DNA of 64,000 bases. Source: Aphidius gifuensis. Taxonomy: Eukaryota; Arthropoda; Insecta; Hymenoptera; Braconidae. Below, piece after piece: positions 24,701 through 39,700 of this stretch. Positions within the stretch are counted from its first letter, which is position 1. Each line of letters opens with the position of its first letter. Below the pieces are notes generated by a model. The model searched no databases. It was not told the DNA's origin and worked only from the letters and a program-made list of their open reading frames with translations. Where the stretch lies: the NCBI RefSeq assembly GCF_014905175.1, contig NC_057790.1, positions 26,252,469 through 26,316,468 on the forward strand. The letters are read 5' to 3'. A program made the position numbers and the translations under genes.

Positions 24701-27700
24701 AAATTTTACAAAAAACAAGCTAAACCAAGTCGTTTTAATAAATGTCTATTGATACTTGACAGTGATGAGTCACATTTTTCAATTGATTGTATTGATTATT
24801 GTAAAAATAATGACATTCATTTGCTATTTACACCACCGAATTTGGATAAATTGGTGCAGCCATTTGTATCAAGTGTTTATGATGTATTTGAGATTAATAT
24901 TAATCATGCTGCTAGTTGTTGGATTGATGATAATAAAAATGGTGATGTTATGAGTGTTGAAAATATACCGAGTATTGTTAAACAAGCATTTGGAAAATCA
25001 ATTACGTATTCAAATATTATATTGGGTTTTCAAGTTGCTGGTATCAGTCCTTTTGTTGATAATAAAATGATTGAATCAATGATTATTGAGCTTGATAAGT
25101 CAACTTCAAACTTTTCTAAAGAACTTAATCCAAAGAAAAAACGAAAGGAAATAAGTTTTACTGATAAATTAGAAGTTATAGAATTGGAATGTGATTCGGA
25201 AGATTTGTCAACATCAATTGAAATTATTATACCGGATATAATTGAAAATAAAATTGAGAATGATGGAGATAAGGTTTGTAAGAAGATGAAAAAAAATAAT
25301 TTTGATGATTCCAAGTGTTTTGTTTGTCATCAGGATTATGTTGTAAGCAATCCTGGCGAATGGTGGTTTCAATGTCAACATTGTGAAACTTGGCTTCATG
25401 AAAATTGCAACAAAAGTAATTTGGAATTTATTTGTCATGATTGTGCTGGAAAACAATCGATTTCTAACGAAAAAAAAAAATAAAACAAAGAAAGATTTAT
25501 CTCTTTCTTTGATAGATGAAGTTTAAATTTAATTTAAACTTTTTTATTTGTATTTTTTTTTTTTTTTTTTTCATTAGAATGTATGTTTGAGATTTTGTTT
25601 TTTGTTTTAAAACTTTGATGTGTGTTAAAGTGACATTGTCAATTGGAGAAGAAAAAAATTTTATTAAAAAAAAAATATATCAAAGTTGAATTGTAAAGAG
25701 AATTACTATTTTTAAGTCAAACGATTATTATAAAACATTTTTAAAAGTTAAATTGTGAATTACATTGAGTAAAAAGTATATAGAAATTATAAAATAATTA
25801 CAAGACAGGAAATTAAAATAGATATCAAAGAAAATTTACCTCAACTTTTAATGCTCTCACACCATTTCTCGCTTCGCTTCCAGGCAAATAGACACTCTCT
25901 GATGACAACCATAAAAGTTTTGTATAGGCTGGTTCAGCACAAAATTCAACAGCCATTTTCAATGGTTCACCGTCTCTTGCTGTTACTGATTGTGTTACTG
26001 GATGAAGCATGGGTCTTCCTGTAACAAAAAAAAAAACAAAAACAGTTATAAAAAAATATTCTAATAATATATTCAAATATTGTCATCAACAAAATCAGTC
26101 GATAATTTTAAAATATAATTTTATTAATCAACATTAAATATTTAGTTGTAAAAGATAAATAAAATAGTAAATAAAATTAATTTTTTCCTGTTATTAATTT
26201 TTTTACAAAAACAGTTGATATTTGCATGTAAAACAAGTGACTCGTATTTTAAATAAATAAATACAATAATGACTGATTTATTTATTTTTTCTTTTTTTTT
26301 TTTTTGTTGCAAATATTATCATCAATAAAATTACTAATTTTTGATTAATAAATTTTTATTTATCAACTAAATAATAGATCATTTAAAATAATAATAATTT
26401 ATTAAAAATATTTAGCAATGCTCCAAACACACTGGATCAACAAATAAATAATAATTTTATTATTTTTTTAAATCAACAATTATTATTTATTTCCAAATCA
26501 AAAGTAATTGTTAATTTCAAATGAAAAATAATAATTTTAATATTTATCAAAAGTTAAAATTGTCAATGATTTATTAAAAAAATTATCAATCATTTAATTA
26601 CACTTGATTGAATTAAAAATAAATTTAATAAACCACACTGAATCCACAAAAGTAACTTTAAACATTCAACGAATTTATTATACTAAATTTAAATTTAAGA
26701 AAAAGCTCAATTAAAAAATCATCAAGTTAACGTTTTTCTCATTTTTTTTTTTCTACAAAATTAATTAAGTAAAACTTTTGCATAATTAAAATATTATACA
26801 CATCATATTTTATTTAAGAATAACATTAAAAAATTTTTTTTCTATTTGTTTAGTTTCATACAGAGAGAAAGATAAATAAAATATTATAAAATCATCGCTG
26901 GTGAAGACTGAATATACACTTAAATTAATTGAAGTCAGGGTTACAAAATGTTTGTTTTAACTAATTCTACAAAATTTTAACTTTCTTTTTTTTTATCAAG
27001 TGAAAGCCCCTTTAAAAATTCAACTTGCAAATATACTCTGATCTGCATAGATTAACCAGTCCGTATACATAAGAGCAGCTTTTTTTTGACCTCGACTTTG
27101 CCCATCTGCAAAATAGTCGGTTATGTATATAAGAACACAAGTAGAACAAGTATTCTATGGTTACGTGAATTTTCAAATTCAACATGAAGGTGTGAAGGGG
27201 ATGAAAGTTTGAATATTGAAGTAAATTTTACAACTTATGAATATTCCTTGTTGTAATTACTTGACTGTTTGTTTCATGGACACACAGTTAAAGATGCTAC
27301 ATTGTTCTTGGGTTATGTCTTCATCAAAATTATTTTATCATTCATATTTTTATATGTTTTTACTCGACAGCTACTTGAATTGTTGTTTATTTTATTTGTC
27401 AAAAGTCAAGTGATATTTTACTAATGGCATTGTTTTTTAAAACTTGTAGAAAAAAAAATTAAAAAACATGGTAATTTTTATTTTTCTTCATAGAATTTAA
27501 TACAAACTTTGAGTCAAAGTTTGAATGGAAACTTGGATCTAGTCCAACTTTGTTGTGGCATGGAAAAAAAAAATATTTGACTTTTAACAAAAAAGTGAAC
27601 TCAAGGTACTTGACACACCCATTTCGAAAATTTGTCTCATTGATTTTTGATAGTTTTTTAAAACACTTTATTTACATAATTTTTTTTTTTTCATATGTCT

Positions 27701-30700
27701 ATTTTATTCTCATATTTATTGTCATTCAATTCTCAATATTTTTTCAACTATTGATTTAATTTTTTCTTCCTTAAAATTTAAATATTATATAAAAAATATT
27801 CAAAATAAGTAAATTTTTTTTTTTCTTTTATAAATACATAAAAAAAACTTTAAATCTCAAGTTTTTTTTATTTTTATTTAGTCAATTTAAATCGACAGAA
27901 TTTCGATAAAATTACGCCTCATGTCAATCGTAAATAAATACGTGCTCTATAACCACCAACCGCAATCAAAAACTTTGAAAACTTTAGTAGAATTTTATCG
28001 TAAAATTTTTTAACAAGCCACGACAAAGAAAAAATAAAAAAAGCTATATAATAAACTACTTTTATTTGATGTTTTTCTATTTTTTTTGCTTGTTTTATCA
28101 TTGACCTTGATTAAATCGTATAATATTTTATAACATTCCACAAAAAATGCCACTCAAAATATAAAATAAAAATTATCATTTATTTTTATTTTCAAGAAAT
28201 ATAAATTTATATTTCATGATAAAAAATTTATTAATAATTTAATTCTGATAATTTCTTAAAATTAATTTTAATATGACTTGAATATTTTAATTTTAATATA
28301 ATGATTTTAAAAATAAAAACTTGTTGAAAAATTCGTTCAATATAATCAATTTTTGACAATAACTATTGTCTTTGTTATAATAATAATAATAATTTCAATT
28401 TATATAATTAATTACTTATAATAAAAAAGCTCAAAAAGCTCGATTAATTATTTATTTTTTCATTCACATCAACAACTATTAAAATAAACACAAAAAAATA
28501 CAAATTATTATTAAAAATTCATTCAAAAAAAAATTCAAATGAATATTATTATTGTTCATGTTATTTCGATTATTTTATAAATAATATAATCCAATACTAA
28601 AAAATAAATATTAATGAAAAATTGGTAAATAGAAAATTTGAATATTTAAAAAATATTTCAAGTGCCCACTTGCAGACCAATGTGTTTTTGATGCCAAAGA
28701 TAATACCATTGTTTGAAAACCACGCTAGAGAAAATTCATTCATCATTCAAATACATACATACACTTTTATACATACATAAAAAAAAATTCTGCATCAGCT
28801 CATTGTTAACCTGGTTCATCAAAAAACAGTATTGTTTTGAAAAAATTTACCTAAATAAAATACGAGAACCCCAATTCTCCATTTGATAACAAAGAAAGCT
28901 CATCAAAGTAATAATAATAAGCTGAATGTTTCAACAATCATAATATCTTGAAACAAAAAAAAAAAAAGAAAAAAAAGGTAAAACAATAATACTCTGTCTT
29001 ATTTTTATAACTATTATTTTTTCTTATTATTTTTTTGTTTTATTTAGTCTTTTTTTACTCACAAATCTATTAACCTATTTTTTTTATTTTTTTCATTTTT
29101 GTATTTATGATTGTTCTTGGAAGAGCTGGTTGTATGTCAACTTGAATATTTTCTTTCTATTTTCACCCTGTCACTTTTTGTCTTTGACGTTGTTCTAATT
29201 TTTTTTTTTTTTTTTAAATATATTTTTTTTATTTTAACTTATGAGCTTGGAAGAAGATTTTCTCGAGGAGTCTTTGATCTTAGACACTCGTGTGGTTTAG
29301 CTTTTTCTGCAACGTGCTAAAATCTCGTATTATTTTTTTTTATATATATATTTTTTTCTATTTTGATCTTGAGAAGGACATGAAAATATATGTGCACTAT
29401 GCGTTCTGAAATAAACTGTGAATTTTTCGAGTTATATATTTAAGATAAAAAGTAGTCACGTTGGACAGTCTCTATACATAAACCACGATAACCCATAAAA
29501 ATACGAGAAAGAAGAATAAAAATAATAGTGTATGAGAAGATGAACAATTGAGACTGCGTGTAATATCTATCGATATCTCATTTGAACCCCAAGTCTGCTC
29601 ATGAGTTACTACAATGTGTGGCATTCGAGGCGTATCGTACATTAAATTACACTCGTGAATATCATCATAATAATTTTCATCATCATTTTATATTTCAAAC
29701 CATAAAAACTTAATAATTATATTATTATTTCCATTGATAATTTGAGGGTATAAATTTAATTACCTGCCATCATTTTATAGCGTTTTAAATATTGATAACA
29801 TTAAGATAATTTTGAAGATTGAAAATGAATTAAAGGGACAGTTTTTAATTATTTAAAATATTTTTTTTTCAAGTCAAAGTATTTCAAGTATATTTTCAAA
29901 ATAATATAAAATAAATTTTAGGCTTTAAATTTGTCACTCAATTTTAGTATTTAAATAATTATTTAATTTTGGAATTTTATTATTTTAATGTGCATTTAAA
30001 ATTATTATCTATGATGATGATAAAAAAAATTATAAGACAATAATTATTATTGCTTTTGAATTTTATAATTAAAAAGAAAATTTAATTTTTTTAATTAAAG
30101 TTATTGGAAACTGTGATAGGCAATTATTTTCAAAATTATAAATAAAATTTAACAAATAAATTTAAAATTCTTAAACAAAAAAAAACTGATTGATGTTAAA
30201 TTTAATTTTTTGAGTGTCTCTATCACAAATTACTAGATAAATCTAAATATATTTTTTTGAAATTTTAAATGTTTATTTAATAGCTAAATCAACGAGTTAG
30301 ACTTTGTCATTCATTTATCTGTCTTTTTTTTTATTCTAAAAATGACTTGAATATTTTAATTTTAATATAATGATTTTAAAATTAAAAACTGTCAAAAAAC
30401 TTTTTGAAAAATTTGTAATATTCAGATAATTTTTGACAATAATTATTGTCTTTGTTATAATAATAATAATTTTAATTTATATAATTAATTATTTACAATA
30501 TAAAAGCTTAAAAAGCTCGATTAATTATTTTTTTTTTCATTTACATCAACAACTATTAAAATAAACATAAAAAAATTGGAAGTATTATTAAAAATTCATT
30601 CAAAAAAAAATTCAAATGAATATTATTATTGTTAATGTTATTTCCATTATTTTATAAATAATGTTATACAATACCAAAAAATAAATATTAATAAAAAATT

Positions 30701-33700
30701 GATAAATAGAAAATTCGAATATTTGAAAAATATTTCAAGTGCCCACTTGCAAACCAATGTGTTTTTGATTAATGTTAAATTAAATTTTTTGAGTGAATCT
30801 ATCACGATTTACTAGATAAATTTACATCAGTGTCAAATCTAAATATATTTTTTTGAAATTTTAAATGCTTATTTAATAGCTAAATCAACGAGTTAGACTT
30901 TGTCATTCATTTATCTGTCTTTTTAAAGATCCAAGGGTTCAAACTAAAATAGCAAATGGAGAAGAGACAGAGTAAAAGATACTGAAAATAATTGTGCATA
31001 CTGGCTTATCTCTGTAATTGTTCTATAAATGCGACTGGCTTTTACACTTTAAATAAATTCTTTAATTATACATTTATACTTTTCATTGTATAACAACACA
31101 GACATTTTGGGGTTCGTGTATTTTTGATTCTTTTTTTCTTTTTATTTTTGTTGTACAATTTCTATGGCGAAAACCCTTGGCCAGTTAAATCCACTTGTTA
31201 TTTTATCTTTTTTTATTTTTTTTGTTATACACATTGTATTTAAAGGGCTGATAAGAACAATAACTGCCAGAAACTGATGGAATTGTTATCTTTATAATTA
31301 TCAAATTTCATTTATTCATTCACATTAAATTCAAGATTTTACAAACTGATCAGTCGGCATAAGATGTAATCTAATTTAAAAAAAAAAAAAAACTATCAAT
31401 CAATAAAAATATCTAAAATTTAATAATTTAGTTTTTTTATTATTTAACTTGGGGAAATAAATTCTTTATACTTTTTGAAATAAAATTATAACGAATGAGT
31501 TTATATTTGAAAAAAAAAAAATATTTCCAACTTTGATAATATTTGCTGACGTTTTACATTGAAAAGTTTGTGGATATGTTTGTTGAAAAAAAATAAAATT
31601 AGAGCTCGTCAACAACAGACAAAATAATTTTATATTTTTTGTTAAATTTTGTTTGAAAAAAACTAATATTACATGTTAAAAAAATATAAAAGAAATATAA
31701 ATTTCCATCAGAATCAAGAGTCTAATTAAACTCAAAAATAAATATTATTTTTTAAAAATAATAAAAATTAAAAAACAAATTTATATGAAAATTAAATTAA
31801 ATATTTCCTTGTGTATTTTATTGATTGTAAATATAAAAAATATATGCATAAAATAGAGTAGAGTAGAAAATAGGAGATAAAATTTTCGTAGACAGCTGAA
31901 AGCAATTTTGCATCTTAAGAAGTGAGTGAGTATTCGTGTAATTGCAATAGTTGTATATATAATATTAAACATGTATATATGACAGTTAACCACAAGAGTT
32001 TCTCATCGTATTGTCACAAGATTTGAAACTTGTCTCTTCTTCTATCTGCCTTCCGGTAATACAACTCAAGTGTAAGACCGCTTGCAATTAAGATCACTTC
32101 ACTTCACTATTCATTATATGTCATTGCTTTAAAGACACTTTAAATTCATAAAATATATTTATAATAAAATTCAAACTTTAAAAAACAATGTAATATATAA
32201 AACAAAAAAATTATTTAAAAAAATAAATTATAAACAGTCAATCGGTAAAAGATTTGCACTTTTATTTAAATATTTTTTCATTTTTAAATTATTTTTCATT
32301 TATTTATTTATTAAATTATTTTTTATAAACAATTATTCAATAGTACAGTAAATTTATAGTCAATTTTTTTCAAAATTATTCCAACCTGTATAATTGAACC
32401 TATCAAAGAAAATTTACAAAACATTTATAATTTATAATTGAGTTATTTAATTATTTGAGTATATCATTTTGAAAAATAATATAATGGCCTTTGTCTTGGG
32501 AATTAAAATTAAAAAAAATTCTGATAATTAAGGAGATAGGCCGTTTTATTATTAGCATAGTGGGAATTATTGCGAAAAGTCCTATCACCACAAAAATAGT
32601 CCCTTAAATTTGCTCATTTTTTATAAATATATTTATCAATATAATAAAATGAAGCCTAGTGATTATGAAGTTGAAGCTACATAATTTTTACAACTTTAAA
32701 CAATAATAAACACATAAACATTATGTTTATAATTAAAAAAAAAATTAACAAAAATAAAAGAAATATATTTATTTTATAAATTTAAATTATAAAAATAAAA
32801 TTGTGTAAATTTTTTGGGGTTATGCTCTTATGTTATAATATAATAATTACCAATTAAAAAATTATTAAAATAAAAAAGATAAGTTGTGTTTCGATATAAT
32901 GAATTTTTTTTATATTCAAAATAAATATGTAATTCGAATTAGGTAAATAATTTAGATGAGTAAATTTTAGATATATTAATTAGATTTATTTATAAAAAAT
33001 TTATATAAAATCAGAATAAAATATGTTAATAATTTTCCAGCTCAAATTTAGTTGGTATTTTTTTTAATTATTTTTGATGTAATTTAAATATTTTATTAAA
33101 TTTATTATGAAGATGTCAGTTCGATGGGATTGATATTTATGTTTAGTAGAGTATCACAATGTCTGCTTGTGGTCAAGTCAGCAAACACCCGGTCTAGAAG
33201 GCTCAACATAGGAGTGTTCGAATCTCGTTTAGAACTGGGCAAACCGGCGTTCTGTGAGATATTAAGGTCAGTGTCATATCTGAGTTCTTACTATTTAATT
33301 TGTCTTCGATACTCTACTTGTGGATACGTGGTATCTGGTGTTTGAGGCAAATCCATCCTGGCATATATCAAGTGTAGAACGAGTTCACACTTGTTCTATG
33401 CTCGAAAGTATTTGCCCCAAACATCAGATACATTTTTTTTTTTTTTGTCAAAGCAGCTTTAAAATTTCAAATCTAATTAATACAATGCAAAGACAATGAT
33501 AAATAATTAAATAATTAAATAAAAAAAAATCAATTTTAATAGTTTAACATGAAATTAAAGATGACCCTTTTTATTTATTATTAAGAATTCTTTTGTTAAT
33601 GTTGAGATCCTTTTGTAAGTAACTCATCAATATAACAAAAAAAAAAAAAATTTAATTACTTTATATTTAATATGTACTCTATTGAAATATTTATATTTTT

Positions 33701-36700
33701 TTATTTTTATAAATTTATTATACTGTATAAAATAATACAAATAGGGAAAGTAGATTAAATTGATCATTTTTATTTTTAAAAAATAAGAATACAATGATAA
33801 ATCAGATATTATTTAGTTGAATATTTTTTTATTAAAAATATATACAGGTCAACTGTGTATATTTTATGTATTTGAATATCGACTTTGTTATTATTTTAAA
33901 GAGCTTCAATTCAATGTGGTCACAGAAATAATATATATAAATATAAATGTGTTGATATGTGACAATATACAGATTTACGGTGAATTGCATTTGAACATTG
34001 GAGCACAAAACAATGTATATGAACGATGAAAATATGCCCGGGTGAGTTTGATGTTATTGTCCATGTATATACATATATATCAGATCATACTGATAAATAT
34101 ATTTATAATTTTATATCTTTGTGTGTATATCAATGCAATTTCACAACTATAAATTCTCACGAGGATTACGTTAATTTACTTCTGCATACAGTACTTTTTG
34201 TTGAGCCTTTATACCAGTCTCCGCTCCAACATGTATTGATCAATTTGTGAATGACAAAAAATTTTTTTTTTCTTTTATATCCATCAGTATGAATAATTCA
34301 TTTTATTATCATGCTTAACATCATCAATGAAATTTGATTGGACAATAATAAATTTAAATATGAAAAAAAAAAATATTTTGGCTGACCAAATATGTGGTTG
34401 TACTACTTGCAAAAAATATTGTGAGAAAAAATTGAATCTTGTTGAGGTAAATAATCAATTGAAAGATAAATTATTATTAGAAATATTTTTTTAATCATGT
34501 GAGCTTTTTAATTAGTTGTAAAGTCATCTAATTTTGATATTTTTTATTCACTTAATTTGAATTTAAATAATAACGTGATGATTTTTCAAAATGAAAATTT
34601 ATTCAAAATCATTTATTGGCAAATTTAAAAGAAAAATTGTCTAATCATTTATAAGTATTTTAAAAAAATGAATAAATAAATAAATTTTAGAAAATGTAAA
34701 ATTATGTATAAGCATCTACTTTGCTAGTTTTTTTTTTTTTATTCTCTTTTTTTTTTTATCACATTATAGTACGTTTACTATGCACAAGTGTAATAACTAT
34801 TATCATAAAATAAATGACGCTGTAATGTATATTTTGTGGTTTGAATACTACAAAATGATTATACAGCTGATTTGAGAACACACCTTTTGTACATGATCCA
34901 TAAAAAAATTCTTACAAAACGTTTTATCCACAAAAAATTTCATATACTATTTATAAAATGTGTCTAACATTATTTTATCAAATAAAAGTTGTGCTTATCG
35001 ATTGACTAATCGCTGAGTTGAATAATTCATCAAACAATTTGCATGAAAATAAAATTTAAAGAAATATTTTTACAACTTGAAATTAATTGTATGCATATCT
35101 TGAATGAAAAAAATATAAAATATTCAAATTTAATATGTATAAACAAAGAAATATAATAATAATCAAGAACAATGTTTTAAGGATAATAGATAGTTGTCAT
35201 GTGGTAACATAAATAATATATACATATAATATTAACTCTTGTGGAAAAGAGTATTTTGTGTAAAAACAAGAATACCAGAATGTTTGAATGAATAAAAAAA
35301 AATTAGTTAGAGGTCACACGTTTTGAACGGAACTTGGTGTCACATATTTCACTGTCCGGATTTTCAAAAGCATCAAGAAGAAAAAAGAAAAAGGCTTGGC
35401 TATTTTCATGCATATATCTCTTCCGTACATGACCAGCCAGTATTTCATATATTTTTTACACTCTATTATTATTTTCTTTTATTATTTTTTTTTAAATTTA
35501 TTTAGAGCTACTGAAGCGATTGTATTATTCAACAATAAAATAACAAAAAAAGTTTTTGAGTTCTTTAAACAAATGTATGTATTTATTTATTTATAGGACA
35601 TGTGATTTTATTGGTGTGCAATTTTAAAAGCACAAGATTCGATAGTTCAAGAGTGTCATATCATCTGTAGGATTATCTAAATAGAAAATCTGTTTTTAAA
35701 TAAGAAAAATTGCATTAAAATTATAATAAAAATAAATAAAAATATATGAAAAATTTGTCTGCTAAAGCTTTAATAAAATTTATAATTTTGTAAGTTTATT
35801 TTTCATTTATAATATGTATTTTTTAATTGACTTGATATCAAGTTTTACTTTGATGCTTAATATCACTTGAAAGTTATCAAAATTCACATGGATTTTGTAT
35901 TTAGTTTGGAGGAAAATCTTCTGGCTCATTTGCAAAAACCACTATGAAATATTTTATTGTATATACAATAAATAAATATACAGTTCATACACTTATGTAA
36001 TATATTTTGAATGAACTTTAAGGTAATCCTCTGAAGATTTTCACTATTTTATTCTTTCTTTTATTTTTTTTTTCATAACTATTCTAGCTCTTTTGACTGT
36101 ATTGAATACCAATCTACTTATAAATTCAAACTAGTCTTCTTAACCTAGATTTTCCAAGAATTACAATAGACATTATATAGATATGAATTATAAAATATAT
36201 TAAATATAGAAATTCTGATTTAGATATTCAATGAATTTGAATGATTCTGTACAATGTTCCAATCAAAAGTTTAGTCTAATTATCATGATGGTATTTAAGC
36301 TGCTTGAATGAAAAATTTATATTATTGAAAATAAAAAAGTTTATATTAGTCTGTCGTATGTGTGATATAAAATTTTAATTATGGCTAAAATCTGTAGCTA
36401 ATATTGATCATTGACAAGTTTATTTTAAAATGTATATAATATTAATAATGGCTGATTGCAAAAAAAATAATTACTTGTTGTGTTTTCCCATAACGCTTTT
36501 TTTATAATATGAAAGTGTATTCTAAAATATTTATAAAATATATTTAATTTACTTTTTTTTTTTTTTAAATATACTGAAGATGTAATTGATATTTACTTTT
36601 AGTAACGATTTCATTATACCTGGCCGTGGTTAAGTCAGCAAGCACTTGGCATACAGTGCTTGATGTCTTGAGTTCAAATCTAGAATGAGAGAATGAATGC

Positions 36701-39700
36701 CTTGATAGATTGAGTTATGTCAATAATACTGGTGGCCAGCCATAAAAACACAATACCTCTGTCTTATGGTTGTTAGACATTAACTTGTGATTTTGTGTTT
36801 GAGGCAAATATCTGTTACTAAAGAACAAGTGGAGGAAGACCCTCACACTTGTTCTATGCTAGCAAATATTTGCTCTAAACACAAAATATTTTTTTTTTCA
36901 AAGGCATTTTTTAAAATTTAGTATACTATGAATAAGAATGTTTCTAATATTTTCAACATCTAAAATAATAACCATTGATTTACTTTCTTTTTTAAAACTA
37001 CTATAAAAATAATAATTTGCAAGTGACTGAGTGTTGGAATATGCGAATAAAAATTTAATTATGGGAATAAAAATACTGTGGAAAGTATATTGGATTTATT
37101 ATTATGTGGTTCATGCATTTGAATAGTTTTTTTGGTATAGGTGGATACATGACGATTGAACCAACGTAAAAATAATCATGGTAAGAAAATTAAACTATAA
37201 CAAAATTACGACTGGTGTATTCTTCATTGAATTACTATTGAAATAGTATCAAAAAAATTATAAAAAATAGTTCTATTGGTTTTCGGAATTAGGTGTACAA
37301 GTATTGTGATGTTTTGCAAATTGTAATAATTGTAAAAAAAATATTAATGCAATATAAATAATTTTTATAGTTGGAGAACTTTTTAAATTTGTATTTTAAA
37401 TTTTGTAGAGAGAAAATATATATAAAATTTCATTTATCTTTGATGTAATTAACTATTTTTTTTCAAATATACTGATGGTGTGATTGATATTTATTTTCAG
37501 TAAAGATATTATTATGTCTGTTGTGGTCAAGTCAGTAAGCACTTAGCATAGTGTGCTTGAGGTCTTGAGTTCAATTGTATTTGAAGGATTCTTTATGAGC
37601 ATGTGCATTCGTTAACAATCTTTGGTTTTCTCTACTGAGAAAATTAGTTCATTATGTTATTTCACCAAGGTGTATGGGGGAGTTATCTCTTGCCAAAGAA
37701 CAAGTGGAGGAAGACCTTCACACTTGTTCTATGCTAGGAAATATTTGCCTTGAACACCGCATATTTTTTTTTCGTCGCAATATGCAATTTTAAAACTTTC
37801 AATATAAGTATTAAGTAATACAATACAAAAACAATATCACGATTTGCAAATGAATAAATAAACAAATAAACAAATAAAATTCATTGTAATTGTCATCTAT
37901 ATATAATCAAAAGAGAGATATCAAACTTTTTTTACATAAACAAATAAAATTTATAGTAAAAAAAAAATCAGCAAAAAAAGGCAAAACTTTTTCATAATTT
38001 AAAAGTGTATTGTAAATTATTTTTTTAAATGAATTTTAAATTTCATAATACAACAAGAAAATCTTCAACTAAATGTTAATAATAAATTATCAATTTTATG
38101 ATGAATTTTCAGGTTTTATAATTTGGAAATAATTTTAATGATCATAGGTAATTTTATCAGTGTATCTGAGGCCTTCAATCAAAGTTCAAAAATAACCAAA
38201 TAAACATAGATTAAATTTATTTTTATACATTATTTTTTTGAGCTTGAGATAACGTTAAAAAAAAAGAGGTCAATTTATGATGAATCAATAAAACTAGAGT
38301 ACCTATCTTTATCAAAAATCAATTTTACTAAAAAAAAAAACAGAAAAGTTTTATATTAGTTTGTGTTTTTTACTTTTTATCATGATGATATATATAAAAT
38401 GAATATATGTGTCATATAAAATAGCAATGGTGGCAAAAATTTAAAGAAAATATAAATTTTTTCTTCGTTCAAAATGAAAAAGCACGTGCCAGTAAAACTA
38501 GACAGGTAAATCGAATATTGAGAAAAGTTATTTTACTGAAAAAGTGGAGTATTCGAATGCTGGTCAAAGGTTTTATATATTTTTTATTTTATTTTTTTAA
38601 CTATGAAGGTAGAAAAAAAATGATTCACTCAGGTCATTCATCTCTCACACATATACACTTTGAATCATCTACTAAATCGACATTCTTTCTTGAAGCTTGA
38701 GGTACGATGTATGAATACTGAATCACAAATTACAAACTCATATCATCAGCTCAAAAAATATATTACATTCTTCGTGGAACTCATTGATCATTTTTCACAA
38801 AAGAAATATAATAATTTTTAATTAAAAAAAAGCCATTTCTTTTCTAAATTATTTACTTAATATTTATGCTAATATTTTTTAAACAAAAATTCCAAAAATA
38901 TATTTCCATTGTGTACTAGAAAATATATAAATTTTATTAAAATTTAGTTCCACAAATTTTTGATACATTTTAATTAATATTTATATATTTTTTGTATTAG
39001 AAATATATTTTCAATATTTATTTATAAATGCAGGTATGTTTTTCTATAAAAAAATTATAGCTTATATAATTTATATTCATCTATTAATTCCAGTTTGATA
39101 ATTTAAAGAAAAAAAATTAAAATTTAGTAAGATATATTATTTTAAAATAAATGATAGATAGTATTGATATTGGAATTTGATATTTCTATGCTCAATGCGT
39201 TATCAGGGTTATCATTTATCAGTGATATCATGCTCTACTGCAAAATGATGGTTTCATGCAAAAGTACTGGCTGACATTTATTCAAACCCGGATGAATATG
39301 TACCTGGCCATTGTTTTGACGTCATGAATACTGCATCAAAAAAACAATTTACAAAAAAGATTTTTAAACAATCACGTTGTGATAAAAAAAAAACAATAGA
39401 ATCCAATTTTTATTGTTGAAAAATTGTTGATTAATAAATTACTAAAGATGAAAAAAAAATTACATTAATTATATTTAAAAAACAATTTAAATTAAATCAA
39501 AAAAATATAAAAAATATATTAAAAATTTTCAGAAGCAAATTACTAATTTATAATTCATAAATTTTCAATTTAAATATATTTTTTTTAGTTCATTTAATTA
39601 TCTCTTTATAATAGAATAAAAATTATTTCAAAAAATTATTTATATGTTAGTACAAGTAGTTAATGATTGTGTTCAAAGAGATGATAAAAAAAACTGAATA

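Noticed and set aside
23984..25483. Active transposon
   Set aside because: Two catalytic residues are replaced and no terminal inverted repeats or target duplications were found.
33170..33230. Functional tRNA gene
   Set aside because: Box A and box B are present, but no acceptor stem or clear cloverleaf pairs could be traced, and the anticodon region varies between copies. I treat these as tRNA-derived repeat modules.
33817..34250. Two adjoining open frames that might form a gene
   Set aside because: No domain, no similarity to other frames here, and no splice logic; the composition matches the surrounding intron.
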